A model generated the notes under the pieces. The model made no database searches. It saw nothing but the letters and a program-made list of their open reading frames with translations, and was not told the DNA's origin. A DNA stretch of 40,680 bases from Deltaproteobacteria bacterium (GTDB taxonomy: Bacteria > Desulfobacterota > Desulfuromonadia > Desulfuromonadales > Geopsychrobacteraceae). Below, in pieces: positions 8,112 to 17,661 of the stretch. The stretch lies in NCBI GenBank assembly GCA_024276905.1, contig JAJRWF010000073.1, forward strand, positions 1 through 40,680, read 5' to 3'. Made by a program: the position numbers and the translations under genes. Position 1 is the stretch's first letter; each line of letters begins with the position of its first letter.

Positions 8112-8444
8112 GGCTTCATTTTAAGCGGCGAACAGGCTTCAGGGCAAGCTGGTGGCCTTGCTGGTAGCTGAGGACTGTGGTTTCGCTTCGTCTTCTCGGT
8201 CCGCTGCGAGTGGTCTTGTCCCATTATGAAGCATGGCGAGTTGTCAGGATCGGTCGGTGTAATAGGGGTGATTTGAATTTTAATATTAAAATACGCTTTC
8301 TGTTATTGACTATTAGAAAGCCTTAGGTTTACTTGACCGACAATGAAAGAAAAGGAGATGTTCCTGTCCTGATCCTTCCCACCTTGCTGTTGGACATCCC
8401 CATTGTCAGTAACTTGTCAAAAAGACTATTAGAGGAGAGTTCTT
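8112..8444. other. 333-bp non-coding region with palindromes and a structured leader
   Basis: This is the divergent gap between the cysteine-rich gene and the large lipoprotein gene. It holds a perfect 16-base AT palindrome (8277-8292). Next is an inverted repeat GCTTTCT/AGAAAGC (8295-8301 and 8315-8321). Nearer the gene is a nested fold: GACAATG (8339-8345) pairs with CATTGTC (8401-8407), and inside it GATGTTCC (8357-8364) pairs with GGACATC (8392-8398) with one bulge. A weak -35-like TTGACT lies at 8306. It is probably a regulated promoter and 5' UTR for the lipoprotein gene. A small frame at 8333-8530 is not convincing. Confidence 0.4.
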
Positions 8445-11042
8445 ATGGTGCGAAGATCACGAATCAATGCGGCGTTGTTGATGGTTCTGCTGGGCTTGTC
8501 GGGGATGCTGCAGGGTTGTGGCGGCAGTAGCTCAGGGACTGATGCTGCTGCTGGAGCAGCGAGTCTTGGAATTGCTCTGCCGACGGAGGTTTCGGCTATC
8601 TCGGCCAGTAACAGCAACCCCTCAGCGTCACTGGCGTCCCAGATCAGGGCGGTGGCTGCCGCAGTCGGTAACCTGCCGTCCAACTCTGACTACCAGACAA
8701 CCCTGACCGCCAAGTATGTTGACGAGCCGACCCTGGAGGTATTCGGCATCATCGAAACCATCCTTAAGGCGACCGCTCAGACGCATTACGGCGATGCCGG
8801 CAACGTCGGTGCCGGTCCTTACAAGGCGATTGTTGCCTGGTTTGATGATGAGGGCGGCAAGTCAACCAAAACCCTGGAAGAATGGATTGTTCAGTCCGAT
8901 ATGGTGGGTGGCGTCAATAGAATAAAGATCTGGATCGATGACAATCAGGAGCCGGTCAAGGTCCAGGTTGACATCACGACCGCGCCGACTCAGGCCGCTG
9001 ACGGCAGCTACCTCAATTATGGCGAGTGGACCATTCTGGCCGACATCGGTAACGGCGGAAGTTTTGGCGGAACCTTCTATGCCAAGGCGGAAATCGTCGG
9101 CGGTCAGACCCAGTTGAGCATGTCGGAGGATTTCACCCGGAGCGAAAATATCGGCGGCGGCCCGATTGCCATTACTGACCAGACCAGGGCGATCATGCTC
9201 AAGTCGACCCTCAGCGGCGTCGGCAAGGCCTCTATCGCCGACCAGAGTTACTGCTGGGACACCGGTGGCGGACCGAGTCCCTGCACCAGTGATCTGATCC
9301 TGCCGACTGTTGACGTTCAGTACGCCTACGATGCCAATACCCTGGCGCTTGATCCCGGAGGCAGCAATCCGATCATCTATAAGGATCGTACCAACCCGGT
9401 TGAGATTAATTACAGTTACGGTCTGTTCGACGCCACCAGCGGCCAGGATGTCGAAAAAGTCAAGCAGTTCGGTTTTCCGGTCATCTTCGACAGTGATGGT
9501 TCCTACGGTTATTATGGTGCATGGCAGGGACGTCACCAACTCTGGGCGGGGGATTCTGCCGCTCCGGCCGACGGTACCAGCGTGACCAAGGAAGTCTGGG
9601 ACGGCAGTGTTGCGCCGACCTATACCACCAAAACCTTCAACGGAAGCTTGAGCAAGCGAATTATGACTTCGGCGGATCTGAGTCAGGTGTTGAATATCCC
9701 GGTCGAAATCTGGATGGGAGACGGTTTCTCCCTACGTTGGAGCCAGGCCAACTCCCGGTGGGAAAAGTGCCAGTGGGACCCAACCGCCAATAGCGGTGCC
9801 GGACAGAATGTCTGCGGGACCAGTGGTTTCGGTATGGGGGCTTTAACCTGGAGCGACAGCGATCGGAAACAGATCAATATCAACCGTTGGGACCCGGCGG
9901 CCAACGGCGGCAGCGGTGGCAATGTCGATTACTGGTATGACGGATCTCAGTTGAAGGTGCTCGATAACAGCAGCTGGCCGCCGACCAAAACCTCGACGCT
10001 CTATACGCCGTCGGCCGATGGTGAGGAGATCTGGGTCTGGATCAGCGGTTCGACCTATATCGAATACACTGGCGTCTTCACTGGCGGTGTCTCCGGCTGG
10101 GAAGAGAAGGACCTGACCAGCTTCGATCAGCAGAGCTGGACGCCCACCTTTGCCGCCACCAATCTGGGCCAGTTTGATTTTCCGGTCGGCACCGAATACT
10201 ACATCAACAACAAAGGGGTGAACTTCGTGGTCAAACGCATCGCCGGAACCAATGCGGCGAGCGATTACGAGGTATCGATGGAGTTGCAACAGGTCGCTCG
10301 CCCTGATAACGCCGCCGGTTTCCTGACCGGGGTTTCCTACCTGGCCTCGGCCTGGGAAGATGCCTCCACCCGTTCGACTTATGAATTAGAAGCGAACCCC
10401 GCCAGTCCGAATTACCTGTTGCTGGTTTACAAGGTTCCCGGCAGCAATGATAATGACAAGAATGCCGGGGATGTTGTTACCGAGGGGAAATGGGGGCTGC
10501 AGGCTTATGATGTCGGCGACAACGAAGTTTTGCAAAACAGCAGCCCGCTGCAATTCAACTGGGAATATGCCGATCCCAATCAGCAGGGCACCTGGGGGAG
10601 TGTCACCTACCTGTTAAACGGCAGCAATTATGTTTATCTGGATGACCCGATCATGCTCGATCCGATTGCCCTGACTCCGATGGGCGGGGGAGGAGCGCTT
10701 AACTTCTCCCTGCAGTTCGACGGCTGGATGCATGGTCTGCCCGACATGCGCTGGGAACTGGAGAAGAGCGGATTTATCCTGAGCAATGATATCAAAAACA
10801 AGGTTGTCAATATCCCGGAAGGAACCCTGGTGACCGACGGTACGAGCAGCACGCAGTATTATGTCAAGCCACTGGAGGTTGGAGTCATCCTGCCGATTCT
10901 CGGCTCGGCCCCGAGCGGAGCGCCAGATCCTGCAGCTGCGGCCAGTCTTGATATTAATTTTACGGTGCCGACCCCGACCGATATCGGCACCATGCCGACC
11001 GGCGTCACCACCAAATACGTGGAAGGAGTGGCTGTCCAATAG
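8445..11042 (+). CDS. Large secreted lipoprotein of unknown function (865 aa)
   Basis: The N-terminus is a lipoprotein signal: basic MVRRSR, a hydrophobic stretch, then the lipobox LQGC at about residue 25 followed by a Gly/Ser linker. The remaining 840 residues are rich in Gly, Asp, Ser, Trp and Tyr, with no transmembrane segment and no haem motif, consistent with an extracellular beta-rich protein. Two copies of a WDPxANxGxGxNV motif lie about 48 residues apart (nt about 9775 and 9889), probably an internal repeat. No catalytic motif was recognised. The start has a clear AGAGGAG site. It stands alone between a structured leader and a bidirectional terminator. The surface location is inferred. 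Confidence 0.8.
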   Translation: MVRRSRINAALLMVLLGLSGMLQGCGGSSSGTDAAAGAASLGIALPTEVSAISASNSNPSASLASQIRAVAAAVGNLPSNSDYQTTLTAKYVDEPTLEVFGIIETILKATAQTHYGDAGNVGAGPYKAIVAWFDDEGGKSTKTLEEWIVQSDMVGGVNRIKIWIDDNQEPVKVQVDITTAPTQAADGSYLNYGEWTILADIGNGGSFGGTFYAKAEIVGGQTQLSMSEDFTRSENIGGGPIAITDQTRAIMLKSTLSGVGKASIADQSYCWDTGGGPSPCTSDLILPTVDVQYAYDANTLALDPGGSNPIIYKDRTNPVEINYSYGLFDATSGQDVEKVKQFGFPVIFDSDGSYGYYGAWQGRHQLWAGDSAAPADGTSVTKEVWDGSVAPTYTTKTFNGSLSKRIMTSADLSQVLNIPVEIWMGDGFSLRWSQANSRWEKCQWDPTANSGAGQNVCGTSGFGMGALTWSDSDRKQININRWDPAANGGSGGNVDYWYDGSQLKVLDNSSWPPTKTSTLYTPSADGEEIWVWISGSTYIEYTGVFTGGVSGWEEKDLTSFDQQSWTPTFAATNLGQFDFPVGTEYYINNKGVNFVVKRIAGTNAASDYEVSMELQQVARPDNAAGFLTGVSYLASAWEDASTRSTYELEANPASPNYLLLVYKVPGSNDNDKNAGDVVTEGKWGLQAYDVGDNEVLQNSSPLQFNWEYADPNQQGTWGSVTYLLNGSNYVYLDDPIMLDPIALTPMGGGGALNFSLQFDGWMHGLPDMRWELEKSGFILSNDIKNKVVNIPEGTLVTDGTSSTQYYVKPLEVGVILPILGSAPSGAPDPAAAASLDINFTVPTPTDIGTMPTGVTTKYVEGVAVQ

Positions 11043-11062
11043 GGGTGATTGCATAAGCGCGC

Positions 11063-11100
11063 AAAAATGGGCTCCGAGTTGATCGGAGCCCATTTTTTTT
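11063..11100. terminator. Bidirectional intrinsic terminator
   Basis: ATGGGCTCCGA (11067-11077) pairs with TCGGAGCCCAT (11083-11093) around a 5-base loop. It is followed by T8 on the plus strand, and by a T run on the minus strand (A run 11063-11067). It lies between the convergent lipoprotein and MATE-like genes and can end both transcripts. Confidence 0.92.
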
Positions 11101-11104
11101 GAAT

Positions 11105-12412
11105 TCAGATTTCGGAGTTCGTTATCGCCCGCAGGGCAAGTTGACGATCACGTTGATAGCGTAAATAAAGGGCTTCGAGTGCTTCAGCACTCAGGAGCAG
11201 GGCGATCCCGATGACGGCACCTGACACCGGTGGTCTGAAGGTCAGAATCGGCCACCAGGCCAGCAACAGAAACCCGCTTTTGAAGAATGTTGAGTAGCCG
11301 AGCAGGGCGGTTTTGTGGGCTCCGGCAAACCAGCCGCGCAGCAGGTTGCTGACGGCATAGAGCAGCGGGAAAAGCGCACAGGCCGCCAGAGGCCAACGCA
11401 GATAGTTAAGCAGTTGCGATTCAACACCGAGCAGTTGGCCCAGCACCGGTTGTGCAAGGGGACCGGCGACCAGCAGGACCAGCAGACCTAGACCCAGGCC
11501 GACGATGAGTGCGAACCGGCGCAGGATCCGGTAGTAGAAAGGTGTATTGACCAGGGTCAGATAGACCTGTTGCAGGTTACGCATTGGGCCGGCCAGCAGA
11601 AACAGAAAGCCGCGGATGACGCCAAAAGCAGCCAGGGCCAGCGGTGCATCGGGCAGGCGGCCGAGGATTGAATTGATCAACAGCGGAATCGTCTGTTGCA
11701 GGCAGGAGGAGTAGGCCAGGGGAAAAGCATAGCGCAAAATTTCTGCGGTCGATTTTTCTGTCTCCTTGTCGGTCAGTGGCAGATGGACCCGCCATGCAAA
11801 CAGGGCCATGACCAGGGTTTCGGTCATGACACAACTGACCAGGGCAAAGGCTCCGAGTTGGGCGCCGGCGAACCAGTTGCTGCCGGTGGCCAGAAAACCG
11901 AAGAGTGCGACTACCCGGACTCCGGTGGCAACAGAAACCAGGGTTGTTTTCCGAGATTGAATGACCAGACCCTGAAACAGGCCACGCAGTCCGGTGAAAA
12001 AAGGCAACAGAGCAAGCAGTTGCAACGCCTCGCGAGCGGCAGCGGCGATTTCAGGTGGAGCACCAAGGAGGTCAATCAACACCAGATTTCCAAGTCCGGT
12101 AAATGCAACCAGACCGAGCATCAACGAGACGTAACCGGCGACCAGGGCGACAAAAATCACCACACTGCGCAGCGAACGAGGTCCACGAACCATGGCGATG
12201 GTAACGGTGTGATTCTGATAGGAGGGCGAGGCGATAAACAGGTGAACCACCAGCGCGACCGACATTCCGGCCAGGGCGGTGACATAGTCATCGAGTCTGG
12301 CCAGGGCACCGTTAATGATGGTGTGCGAAATGCTCATCAACTGGATGTTGAGCAGCAGTGGAAAGAAAAAGAGCGCGATCTCGCGATAGCGTAATGGGGC
12401 TGGTTCAGTCAT
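11105..12412 (-). CDS. Polytopic membrane protein, MATE/ANKH-like (paralogue of 2017-3375)
   Basis: 435 residues with about 12 predicted transmembrane helices. It shares overall layout and several positions with the protein at 2017-3375, notably the FQGLVIQSRKTT loop against FYQGLLIRSNQT, followed by an Arg-containing helix. I place both in the MATE/MOP superfamily with an ANKH-like flavour; the substrate is unknown. The ATG at 12412 has only a weak ribosome site. It is last in a minus-strand run after yggS (38 bp gap) and ends at the bidirectional terminator. Confidence 0.75.
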   Translation of the reverse strand: MTEPAPLRYREIALFFFPLLLNIQLMSISHTIINGALARLDDYVTALAGMSVALVVHLFIASPSYQNHTVTIAMVRGPRSLRSVVIFVALVAGYVSLMLGLVAFTGLGNLVLIDLLGAPPEIAAAAREALQLLALLPFFTGLRGLFQGLVIQSRKTTLVSVATGVRVVALFGFLATGSNWFAGAQLGAFALVSCVMTETLVMALFAWRVHLPLTDKETEKSTAEILRYAFPLAYSSCLQQTIPLLINSILGRLPDAPLALAAFGVIRGFLFLLAGPMRNLQQVYLTLVNTPFYYRILRRFALIVGLGLGLLVLLVAGPLAQPVLGQLLGVESQLLNYLRWPLAACALFPLLYAVSNLLRGWFAGAHKTALLGYSTFFKSGFLLLAWWPILTFRPPVSGAVIGIALLLSAEALEALYLRYQRDRQLALRAITNSEI

Positions 12413-12450
12413 CCTGTGACCAGCAGGGAAGAAAAAGCAGACATTGAGGG

Positions 12451-13143
12451 TCAGTCGCGTGCGCCGAAGATGGCGGTGCCGACTCTCACCAGGGTGGCCC
12501 CCTCTTCAATCGCGATCCGAAAATCGTGACTCATGCCCATCGACAGTTCTTCGAGGGTCAGATTCGGAAGGTCGACAGCCCTTAGCCTGTCGGCCAACAG
12601 GCGTAAACGACGGAAGTAGGGTCGGACCTCTTCCGGGTCTTCACAGTAGGGGGGCAGGGTCATCAGTCCGCGCACCTGCAGGTTGGGCAGGGCAGAAACC
12701 TGTTTTGCCAGCTCCAGAGCCTCGGCTTCATCGGCGCCGCTTTTTGTTGCTTCTCCACCCAGGTTGAATTGCAGCAGGATAGCAGCTGTCTGGTTGATTT
12801 TTCCCCATTGCCGGCTGATTTCGCGCGCCAGGGAGTAACGGTCGACCGAGTGAATCAGCGTTGTTTTGTCGCGCAGGTATTTAACCTTGTTGCTCTGCAG
12901 CCCGCCGATAAAGTGCCACTCAAGCGGTAGCTCCAGTTCTTCATGTTTCTGCCTGAATTCCTGAACATAGCTTTCGCCGAAGAGTTTTTGACCTGCCGCA
13001 TGGGCCGCTGCAAGAGCCGCTGCCGGTTTTTTTTTGCTGACTGCAATTAGACGCACGTTCTGTGGGTCACGGCCGCAATTCAGACAGGCGGTTTCGATCT
13101 GCTGGCGGACCAGATCAAGATTGGCGGCAATAGAACTCATCAT
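12451..13143 (-). CDS. yggS: PLP homeostasis protein (YggS/PLPBP family)
   Basis: About 230 residues of the single-domain alanine-racemase-fold PLP-binding family, which buffers pyridoxal phosphate and affects amino-acid and keto-acid balance. Signature segments are present: RLIAVSKKKP with the PLP lysine, LFGESYVQE, WHFIGGLQSNKVK, and the C-terminal SMGMSHDF...GTAIFGAR phosphate-binding region. The start is one of two adjacent ATG codons (13143 or 13140), preceded by CAGGA; in-frame sequence further upstream overlaps maf and is not conserved. The gene follows maf by about 11 bp in the same operon. Confidence 0.95.
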   Translation of the reverse strand: MMSSIAANLDLVRQQIETACLNCGRDPQNVRLIAVSKKKPAAALAAAHAAGQKLFGESYVQEFRQKHEELELPLEWHFIGGLQSNKVKYLRDKTTLIHSVDRYSLAREISRQWGKINQTAAILLQFNLGGEATKSGADEAEALELAKQVSALPNLQVRGLMTLPPYCEDPEEVRPYFRRLRLLADRLRAVDLPNLTLEELSMGMSHDFRIAIEEGATLVRVGTAIFGARD

Positions 13144-13154
13144 GTTTTCCTGTT

Positions 13155-13757
13155 TCAGGAGCGTTGTTGCAGCACAGGGACCGGTGCGCCCAGAATTTCC
13201 AGCGCCTGAACAACTTCGCACAGCGGCAGTCCGACGACATTGCTGTAGCTGCCTTCAATGCGGCTGACCATGAAGGCACCCAGCCCCTGAATGGCGTAAG
13301 CACCGGCTTTGTCTGCCGGTTCGCCACTGGCAATGTAGCCCGAGATTTCAGCATCTGTCAACGAACGAAAACTGACCCGGGTGGTAACCGCAGCGCTACG
13401 GTTTTCTCCGGTTCTCCGGTCAAGGATGGCGTAGCCGGAGAGAACCTGATGGGTGCGTCCCGAAAGAGAACGCAGCATCCGCGCGGCCTCTTCGTCATTT
13501 TCCGGTTTGCCGAGAATCTGTTCATCGCGCAGCACGATGGTGTCACTGCCGATGACCCAGCGACCATCTATGTCGTCGCGGGTTGAAACCTCGCGGGCTT
13601 TCTCCAGGCTGAGACGAATGACATGCTCTTGCGGGCTTTCTCCTGTAATTTCATGTTCTTCGGCGCGACTGGGTATCACTTCAAAGTCAAAGCCGACCTG
13701 GCGCAGCAACTCTTTGCGGCGAGGAGAAGCGGACGCGAGGATGATTTTATTATTCAT
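13155..13757 (-). CDS. maf: Maf-family nucleoside triphosphate pyrophosphatase
   Basis: 200 residues of the Maf/HAM1 fold, house-cleaning enzymes that hydrolyse dTTP, UTP and modified nucleotides to monophosphates. Visible motifs are [11 protein letters not shown] at the N-terminus, the catalytic SDTIV, the KP segment after it, and [13 protein letters not shown] near the C-terminus. The last is the form found in the dTTP/UTP (YhdE) subgroup. ATG 13757 overlaps the trmFO stop by 4 nt and has AAAGGA ten bases upstream. An upstream TTG is too close to that site. It lies between trmFO and yggS. Confidence 0.95.
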   Translation of the reverse strand: MNNKIILASASPRRKELLRQVGFDFEVIPSRAEEHEITGESPQEHVIRLSLEKAREVSTRDDIDGRWVIGSDTIVLRDEQILGKPENDEEAARMLRSLSGRTHQVLSGYAILDRRTGENRSAAVTTRVSFRSLTDAEISGYIASGEPADKAGAYAIQGLGAFMVSRIEGSYSNVVGLPLCEVVQALEILGAPVPVLQQRS

Positions 13758-15094
13758 GAGGAACAAATCCTTTCATCTTTATCCCTGTTTTCCCTGATTC
13801 GCGTCCACCAGTCAGGCAGAGCATCAAGGGCACGGGCGGCCATTGCTAACCGGCGGTCAGCCCGTTTCATTTTGCGGCCCTCAAGCGGCGGGAAAAGACC
13901 GTAGTTGACATTCATCGGTTGAAAATTATCCGCGTCGGCTGTCTGCAGATGATTGAGCAGGGCGCCCAGTGCCGTGACTGCTGGTGGTGCCGGGACCTTA
14001 TGCCCCCGCTGCTCTCCGGCGACAAAGAGCCCTGCAAGCAGGCCGCAGGCAGCTGACTCGACATAGCCCTCGACGCCGCTGAGCTGTCCGGCCAGGGTGA
14101 TATGGGGAGCAGACTTAAGTTGCAAACGATGATTGAGTGCGTTCGGAGCATTAACAAAGGTGTTGCGGTGCATACTGCCGAGACGGGCGAAACGGGCATT
14201 CTCCAGGCCGGGGATTTTGCGGAAAATCCGTTCTTGCTCGGGGTAGATCAGGCGGGTCTGGAAGCCGACCAGATTGTAAAGACTGGCGTGGCGGTTATCC
14301 TGACGCAACTGGATCACGGCATGGGGAATCCTGCCAGTACGCGGATCGGGCAGGCCGACTGGTTTCATCGGGCCGAAGGCCAGGGTTTGAACACCGCGGG
14401 CGGCCATCTCTTCAATTGGCATACAGCCCTCGAAGTGGATCAGTTTTTCGAACTCACGTCCGGCAACCTTGTCTGCTTTGAGCAGGTCTGCAATAAACTG
14501 ATTGTATTGCTCCTGATCGAGCGGGCAGTTGATATAGTCAGCGCCGCCCTTGTCGTAACGGGAGGCACGCCAGACAATATCAAAATTGATCGAATCGGCT
14601 TCGACAATCGGGGCGATGGCATCATAGAAGTAGAGGTGTTCCGTGCCGATAAGCTGCGCCAGTTGCTGCGACAGGACATCCGAAGTCAATGGTCCCGAGG
14701 CGAGAATGACCGGACCGTCAGCCGGAAGCTCGCAAACCTCCTGGCGAACCAGTTCAATCTGTGGTGCCGCGGCGATCTTTTCGCTGATGTAACGGGAAAA
14801 CTCATCCCGATCAACTGCCAGGGCACCTCCGGCCGGAACGGCCGTCGCATCAGCCGCTTCGATAAACAGCGCACCGATTCTGCGCAATTCCTCTTTGAGA
14901 CAGCCGACCGCGTTGTTCATTCCGGCTCCGCGCAGACTGTTGGAGCAGACCAGTTCGGCCAGCTGTTCCGACTGGTGGGCGGGGGAGAAGCGTTGCGGTT
15001 TCATTTCGTAGAGTCGGACATCCAGCCCGAAACGGGCCAGTTGCCAGGCGGCTTCACAACCTGCCAGACCTGCACCGATGATGCTGACCTTCAT
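13754..15094 (-). CDS. trmFO: Methylenetetrahydrofolate-tRNA-(uracil-5-)-methyltransferase TrmFO
   Basis: 446 residues. This flavoprotein makes m5U54 in the tRNA T loop using methylenetetrahydrofolate. The N-terminal dinucleotide-binding motif is [11 protein letters not shown]. The catalytic cysteine regions are seen in LVCSNSLRG and [10 protein letters not shown], and the C-terminal [14 protein letters not shown] is characteristic. ATG 15094 has AGGAG six bases upstream. The frame is open further upstream, but that stretch overlaps the Lys-rich 3' end of topA in another frame and is not protein-like. The stop overlaps the maf start (ATGA). Confidence 0.95.
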   Translation of the reverse strand: MKVSIIGAGLAGCEAAWQLARFGLDVRLYEMKPQRFSPAHQSEQLAELVCSNSLRGAGMNNAVGCLKEELRRIGALFIEAADATAVPAGGALAVDRDEFSRYISEKIAAAPQIELVRQEVCELPADGPVILASGPLTSDVLSQQLAQLIGTEHLYFYDAIAPIVEADSINFDIVWRASRYDKGGADYINCPLDQEQYNQFIADLLKADKVAGREFEKLIHFEGCMPIEEMAARGVQTLAFGPMKPVGLPDPRTGRIPHAVIQLRQDNRHASLYNLVGFQTRLIYPEQERIFRKIPGLENARFARLGSMHRNTFVNAPNALNHRLQLKSAPHITLAGQLSGVEGYVESAACGLLAGLFVAGEQRGHKVPAPPAVTALGALLNHLQTADADNFQPMNVNYGLFPPLEGRKMKRADRRLAMAARALDALPDWWTRIRENRDKDERICSS

Positions 15095-15124
15095 TGCATA
15101 CTCCTGTTGAGGTATAAACACGAA

Positions 15125-15153
15125 ACCGGTCGAACCTGTAAGGTCCGACCGGT
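15125..15153 (-). other. Strong hairpin between topA and trmFO
   Basis: ACCGGTCG (15125-15132) pairs with CGACCGGT (15146-15153), with three more pairs inside and a 5-base loop. On the minus strand it is followed only by a loose T-rich stretch, so it may be a weak terminator, a processing site or an attenuator separating topA from trmFO expression. Confidence 0.5.
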
Positions 15154-15177
15154 CGCTACCGAGGATGTTGACCCGGA

Positions 15178-17583
15178 TCAGGCGTCCTTTTGGGGACTCT
15201 TTTTGGTTGCGGTCTTCTTGGGGGTTTTTTTCTTCACGGCCGTTTTTTTCGCCGGTGCCTTCTTCGCCGCAGTTTTCTTGGCGGTGGTTTTTTTGGCTGC
15301 CGGTTTTTTCTCCGGCGGGATCAGTTCTTTCTCCCAGCCGCAGCCTTCCTGTGGGCAGCGCTGCACCGTCCCCCAGCGTTTGGTGGTCTTGATCTCGGTC
15401 AGCGGCCAGCTGCACTTGGGACAGCTTTCGGCTTTGGGCGGATTCCATAGCGCGTATTTGCATTTGGGGTAGCGGTTGCAGGAGTAGAAGATCTTGCCGT
15501 AGCGGCTCTTCTTCTCCATCATTTCCCCCTCATTGCACTGCGGGCACTTGATGTCGAGCGCCTTCGGTTTTTCGAGCGGCTGGATGTTCTTGCACTCGGG
15601 GTAGGCGCTGCAGCCGAGAAATTTGCCGTAACGTCCCTGTTTGATCTGCATCAGGGCTCCGCATTTCTCGCACTTTTCGTCGGTGAGGACCGGTTCTTCC
15701 GCAGGTTGACCATCGGCATTAAGCGGTTCGGTGTGGCGACAGTCAGGAAAGCCACTACAGGCCAGGAAACGTCCGGCACGGCCCAGTTTGATCACCAGCT
15801 CCTTGCCGCAATCTGAGCAGATCTTGTCCGTCTTCTCGGTGGTGACGTCGGACTTTTTGACCTCTTTATCCTTGATCTGCAGCAGTTCGATAAAGGGTTC
15901 CCAGAATTGTTTGACTGCCGGGATCCATTGTTTCTCACCACGTGAGATAGCATCAAGTTCTTCTTCAAGACTGGCGGTAAATTCGTAATCAACGTAACGA
16001 CTGAAATGGTCAGTCAGCAGTTTGGCGACCACCTTGCCGACATCCTCGGGGAAGAAGGTGCGTTTTTCCAGTCGGACATACTTGCGGGTCACCAGGGTAT
16101 TCATGATGCTGGCATAGGTTGATGGACGACCGATACCGTATTCTTCGAGTGATTTCACCAGGCTTGCCTCAGTAAAACGTGGCGGCGGCTGGGTGAAGTG
16201 CTGGTCCGGAACCAATTGCTGGACGTCGAGAGCTTCCCCTTCCTGCAGGGCCGGAAGCAGCCCTTCCTTGTTCTCGTCGTCGCCGTTATCGGTACCCTCG
16301 ATATACAGGGCCATAAAACCGGCAAAACGGATCACCTGACCGCTGGCGCGAAAAGTGTATTTTTCGCCGGCGGCGATATCAACGGTTGTGGCATCAAATA
16401 TTGCCTGGGCCATTTGTGAAGCGACGGTCCGTTTCCAGATCAGCTGATAAAGACGTAACTGGTCGGAAGAGAGGTAGGGCTTGAGTGAATCCGGGGTGCG
16501 CACCACCTCGGTCGGGCGGATTGCTTCGTGAGCTTCCTGGGCGTTTTTGCTCTTGTTGCGAAAGGTTCTGGGCTGATCAAGCGCGAATTCCTTGCCGTAG
16601 AGCTTGCAGATCACTTCATGCGCCTCACTGGTCGCAACGGTTGAGAGGGCAACCGAGTCAGTCCGCATATAGGTGATCAAGCCGTGGGTGCCGTCATCGA
16701 CCGCAATTCCTTCGTAGAGTTTCTGCGCAACGGTCATGGTTTTACGCGCAGAGAACCCGAGTTTACGACTCGCTTCCTGTTGCAGGGTGCTGGTGGTAAA
16801 GGGTGGTGCCGGGTTGCGTTTACGTTGTTTCTTTTCGAGCTTGGCAATATTCCACGCGGCGTGTTGCAGATCGTTCAGAACCGCCTTGGCATCCTGTTCG
16901 GTGGGCAGGGCAAACTTGTCGAGTTTTTTGCCCTCCTTACTGTGCAGGTGGGCGTGGAGCAGCTCCTTGTTGCCATTGGTCAGGTCGGCCTCGATACTCC
17001 AGAACTCACGCGGATCAAAGGCCTCAATTTCGGCTTCGCGTTCACAGATCATCCGTAATGCGACCGATTGCACGCGTCCGGCGGAAAGGCCATAGTGGAT
17101 TTTCTTCCACAAAAAGGGTGAAAGATTGAAACCGACCAGATAATCAAGAATTGAGCGCGCCTGCTGAGCATCAACCAGATCACGTGCTATGGCACGCGGC
17201 TCGGCCATGGCCGCATCGATCGCCGACTTGGTGATTTCGTGAAAGGTCACGCGTTTGACCTTCGGTTTGTCGGCACCCTCATCAATTCCCAGGGCTTCGA
17301 GCAGATGCCAGGCGATTGCTTCTCCCTCGCGGTCGAGGTCAGTTGCGAGGATCAGTTCATCACAGAGGGCCAGCTCTTTTTTCAGGAGCGCTATATGTTT
17401 TTTACTCTCGGGGAGGACATGGTATTTGGGACGAAAGTCCTGTTCGATGTCGACCGATCCCTGTTTGCTCGGCAGGGCGCGAACGTGCCCGTACGAGGCC
17501 AGGACCTTGTACCCTTTGCCGAGAAATTTTTCTATGGTCTTCGCTTTGGCCGGTGATTCGACGATTACCAGTGATTGAGCCAT
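15178..17583 (-). CDS. topA: DNA topoisomerase I with four zinc ribbons and a Lys/Ala-rich tail
   Basis: 801 residues. This type IA topoisomerase relaxes negative supercoils. The TOPRIM domain starts at [18 protein letters not shown] and carries the acidic [12 protein letters not shown] motif. The active-site tyrosine is Tyr305 in TYMRTDS. After the core, four C4 zinc ribbons run to about residue 760, starting with [24 protein letters not shown] and CPKCSWPL. The last 40 residues are a histone-H1-like repeat of AKK/TAKK/PKK units, a DNA-binding tail not found in E. coli TopA. The start at ATG 17583 has AGAGGA upstream. The gene follows smg and precedes trmFO. Confidence 0.97.
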   Translation of the reverse strand: MAQSLVIVESPAKAKTIEKFLGKGYKVLASYGHVRALPSKQGSVDIEQDFRPKYHVLPESKKHIALLKKELALCDELILATDLDREGEAIAWHLLEALGIDEGADKPKVKRVTFHEITKSAIDAAMAEPRAIARDLVDAQQARSILDYLVGFNLSPFLWKKIHYGLSAGRVQSVALRMICEREAEIEAFDPREFWSIEADLTNGNKELLHAHLHSKEGKKLDKFALPTEQDAKAVLNDLQHAAWNIAKLEKKQRKRNPAPPFTTSTLQQEASRKLGFSARKTMTVAQKLYEGIAVDDGTHGLITYMRTDSVALSTVATSEAHEVICKLYGKEFALDQPRTFRNKSKNAQEAHEAIRPTEVVRTPDSLKPYLSSDQLRLYQLIWKRTVASQMAQAIFDATTVDIAAGEKYTFRASGQVIRFAGFMALYIEGTDNGDDENKEGLLPALQEGEALDVQQLVPDQHFTQPPPRFTEASLVKSLEEYGIGRPSTYASIMNTLVTRKYVRLEKRTFFPEDVGKVVAKLLTDHFSRYVDYEFTASLEEELDAISRGEKQWIPAVKQFWEPFIELLQIKDKEVKKSDVTTEKTDKICSDCGKELVIKLGRAGRFLACSGFPDCRHTEPLNADGQPAEEPVLTDEKCEKCGALMQIKQGRYGKFLGCSAYPECKNIQPLEKPKALDIKCPQCNEGEMMEKKSRYGKIFYSCNRYPKCKYALWNPPKAESCPKCSWPLTEIKTTKRWGTVQRCPQEGCGWEKELIPPEKKPAAKKTTAKKTAAKKAPAKKTAVKKKTPKKTATKKSPQKDA

Positions 17584-17626
17584 AAGGCTGTCCTCTCGCC
17601 GGGAGCAGAGGCTGTCCCCGGAACCT

Positions 17627-17649
17627 AAAAGGGCTGCATAATGCAGCCC
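17627..17649 (-). terminator. Intrinsic terminator after smg
   Basis: GGGCTGC (17631-17637) pairs with GCAGCCC (17643-17649) around ATAAT. On the minus strand the stem is followed by TTTTAGG. It lies just downstream of the smg stop and separates the dprA-smg unit from topA, probably with partial read-through because the T run is short. Confidence 0.6.
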
Positions 17650-17661
17650 GGAATCATAATG

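Noticed and set aside
8333-8530. 65-codon frame in the leader of the large lipoprotein
   Set aside because: It starts with TTG without a ribosome site and runs into the lipoprotein gene in another frame; the region is better explained as a folded leader.
13754-15463. Long N-terminal extension of trmFO
   Set aside because: The extra 123 residues overlap the end of topA in another frame and are low complexity. ATG 15094 has a good ribosome site and begins the conserved dinucleotide-binding motif.
14102-15472. 456-codon open frame on the plus strand
   Set aside because: It lies antisense to trmFO and the topA tail, both clearly real; it has no family features and a Phe/Ala repeat that mirrors the Lys-rich tail.
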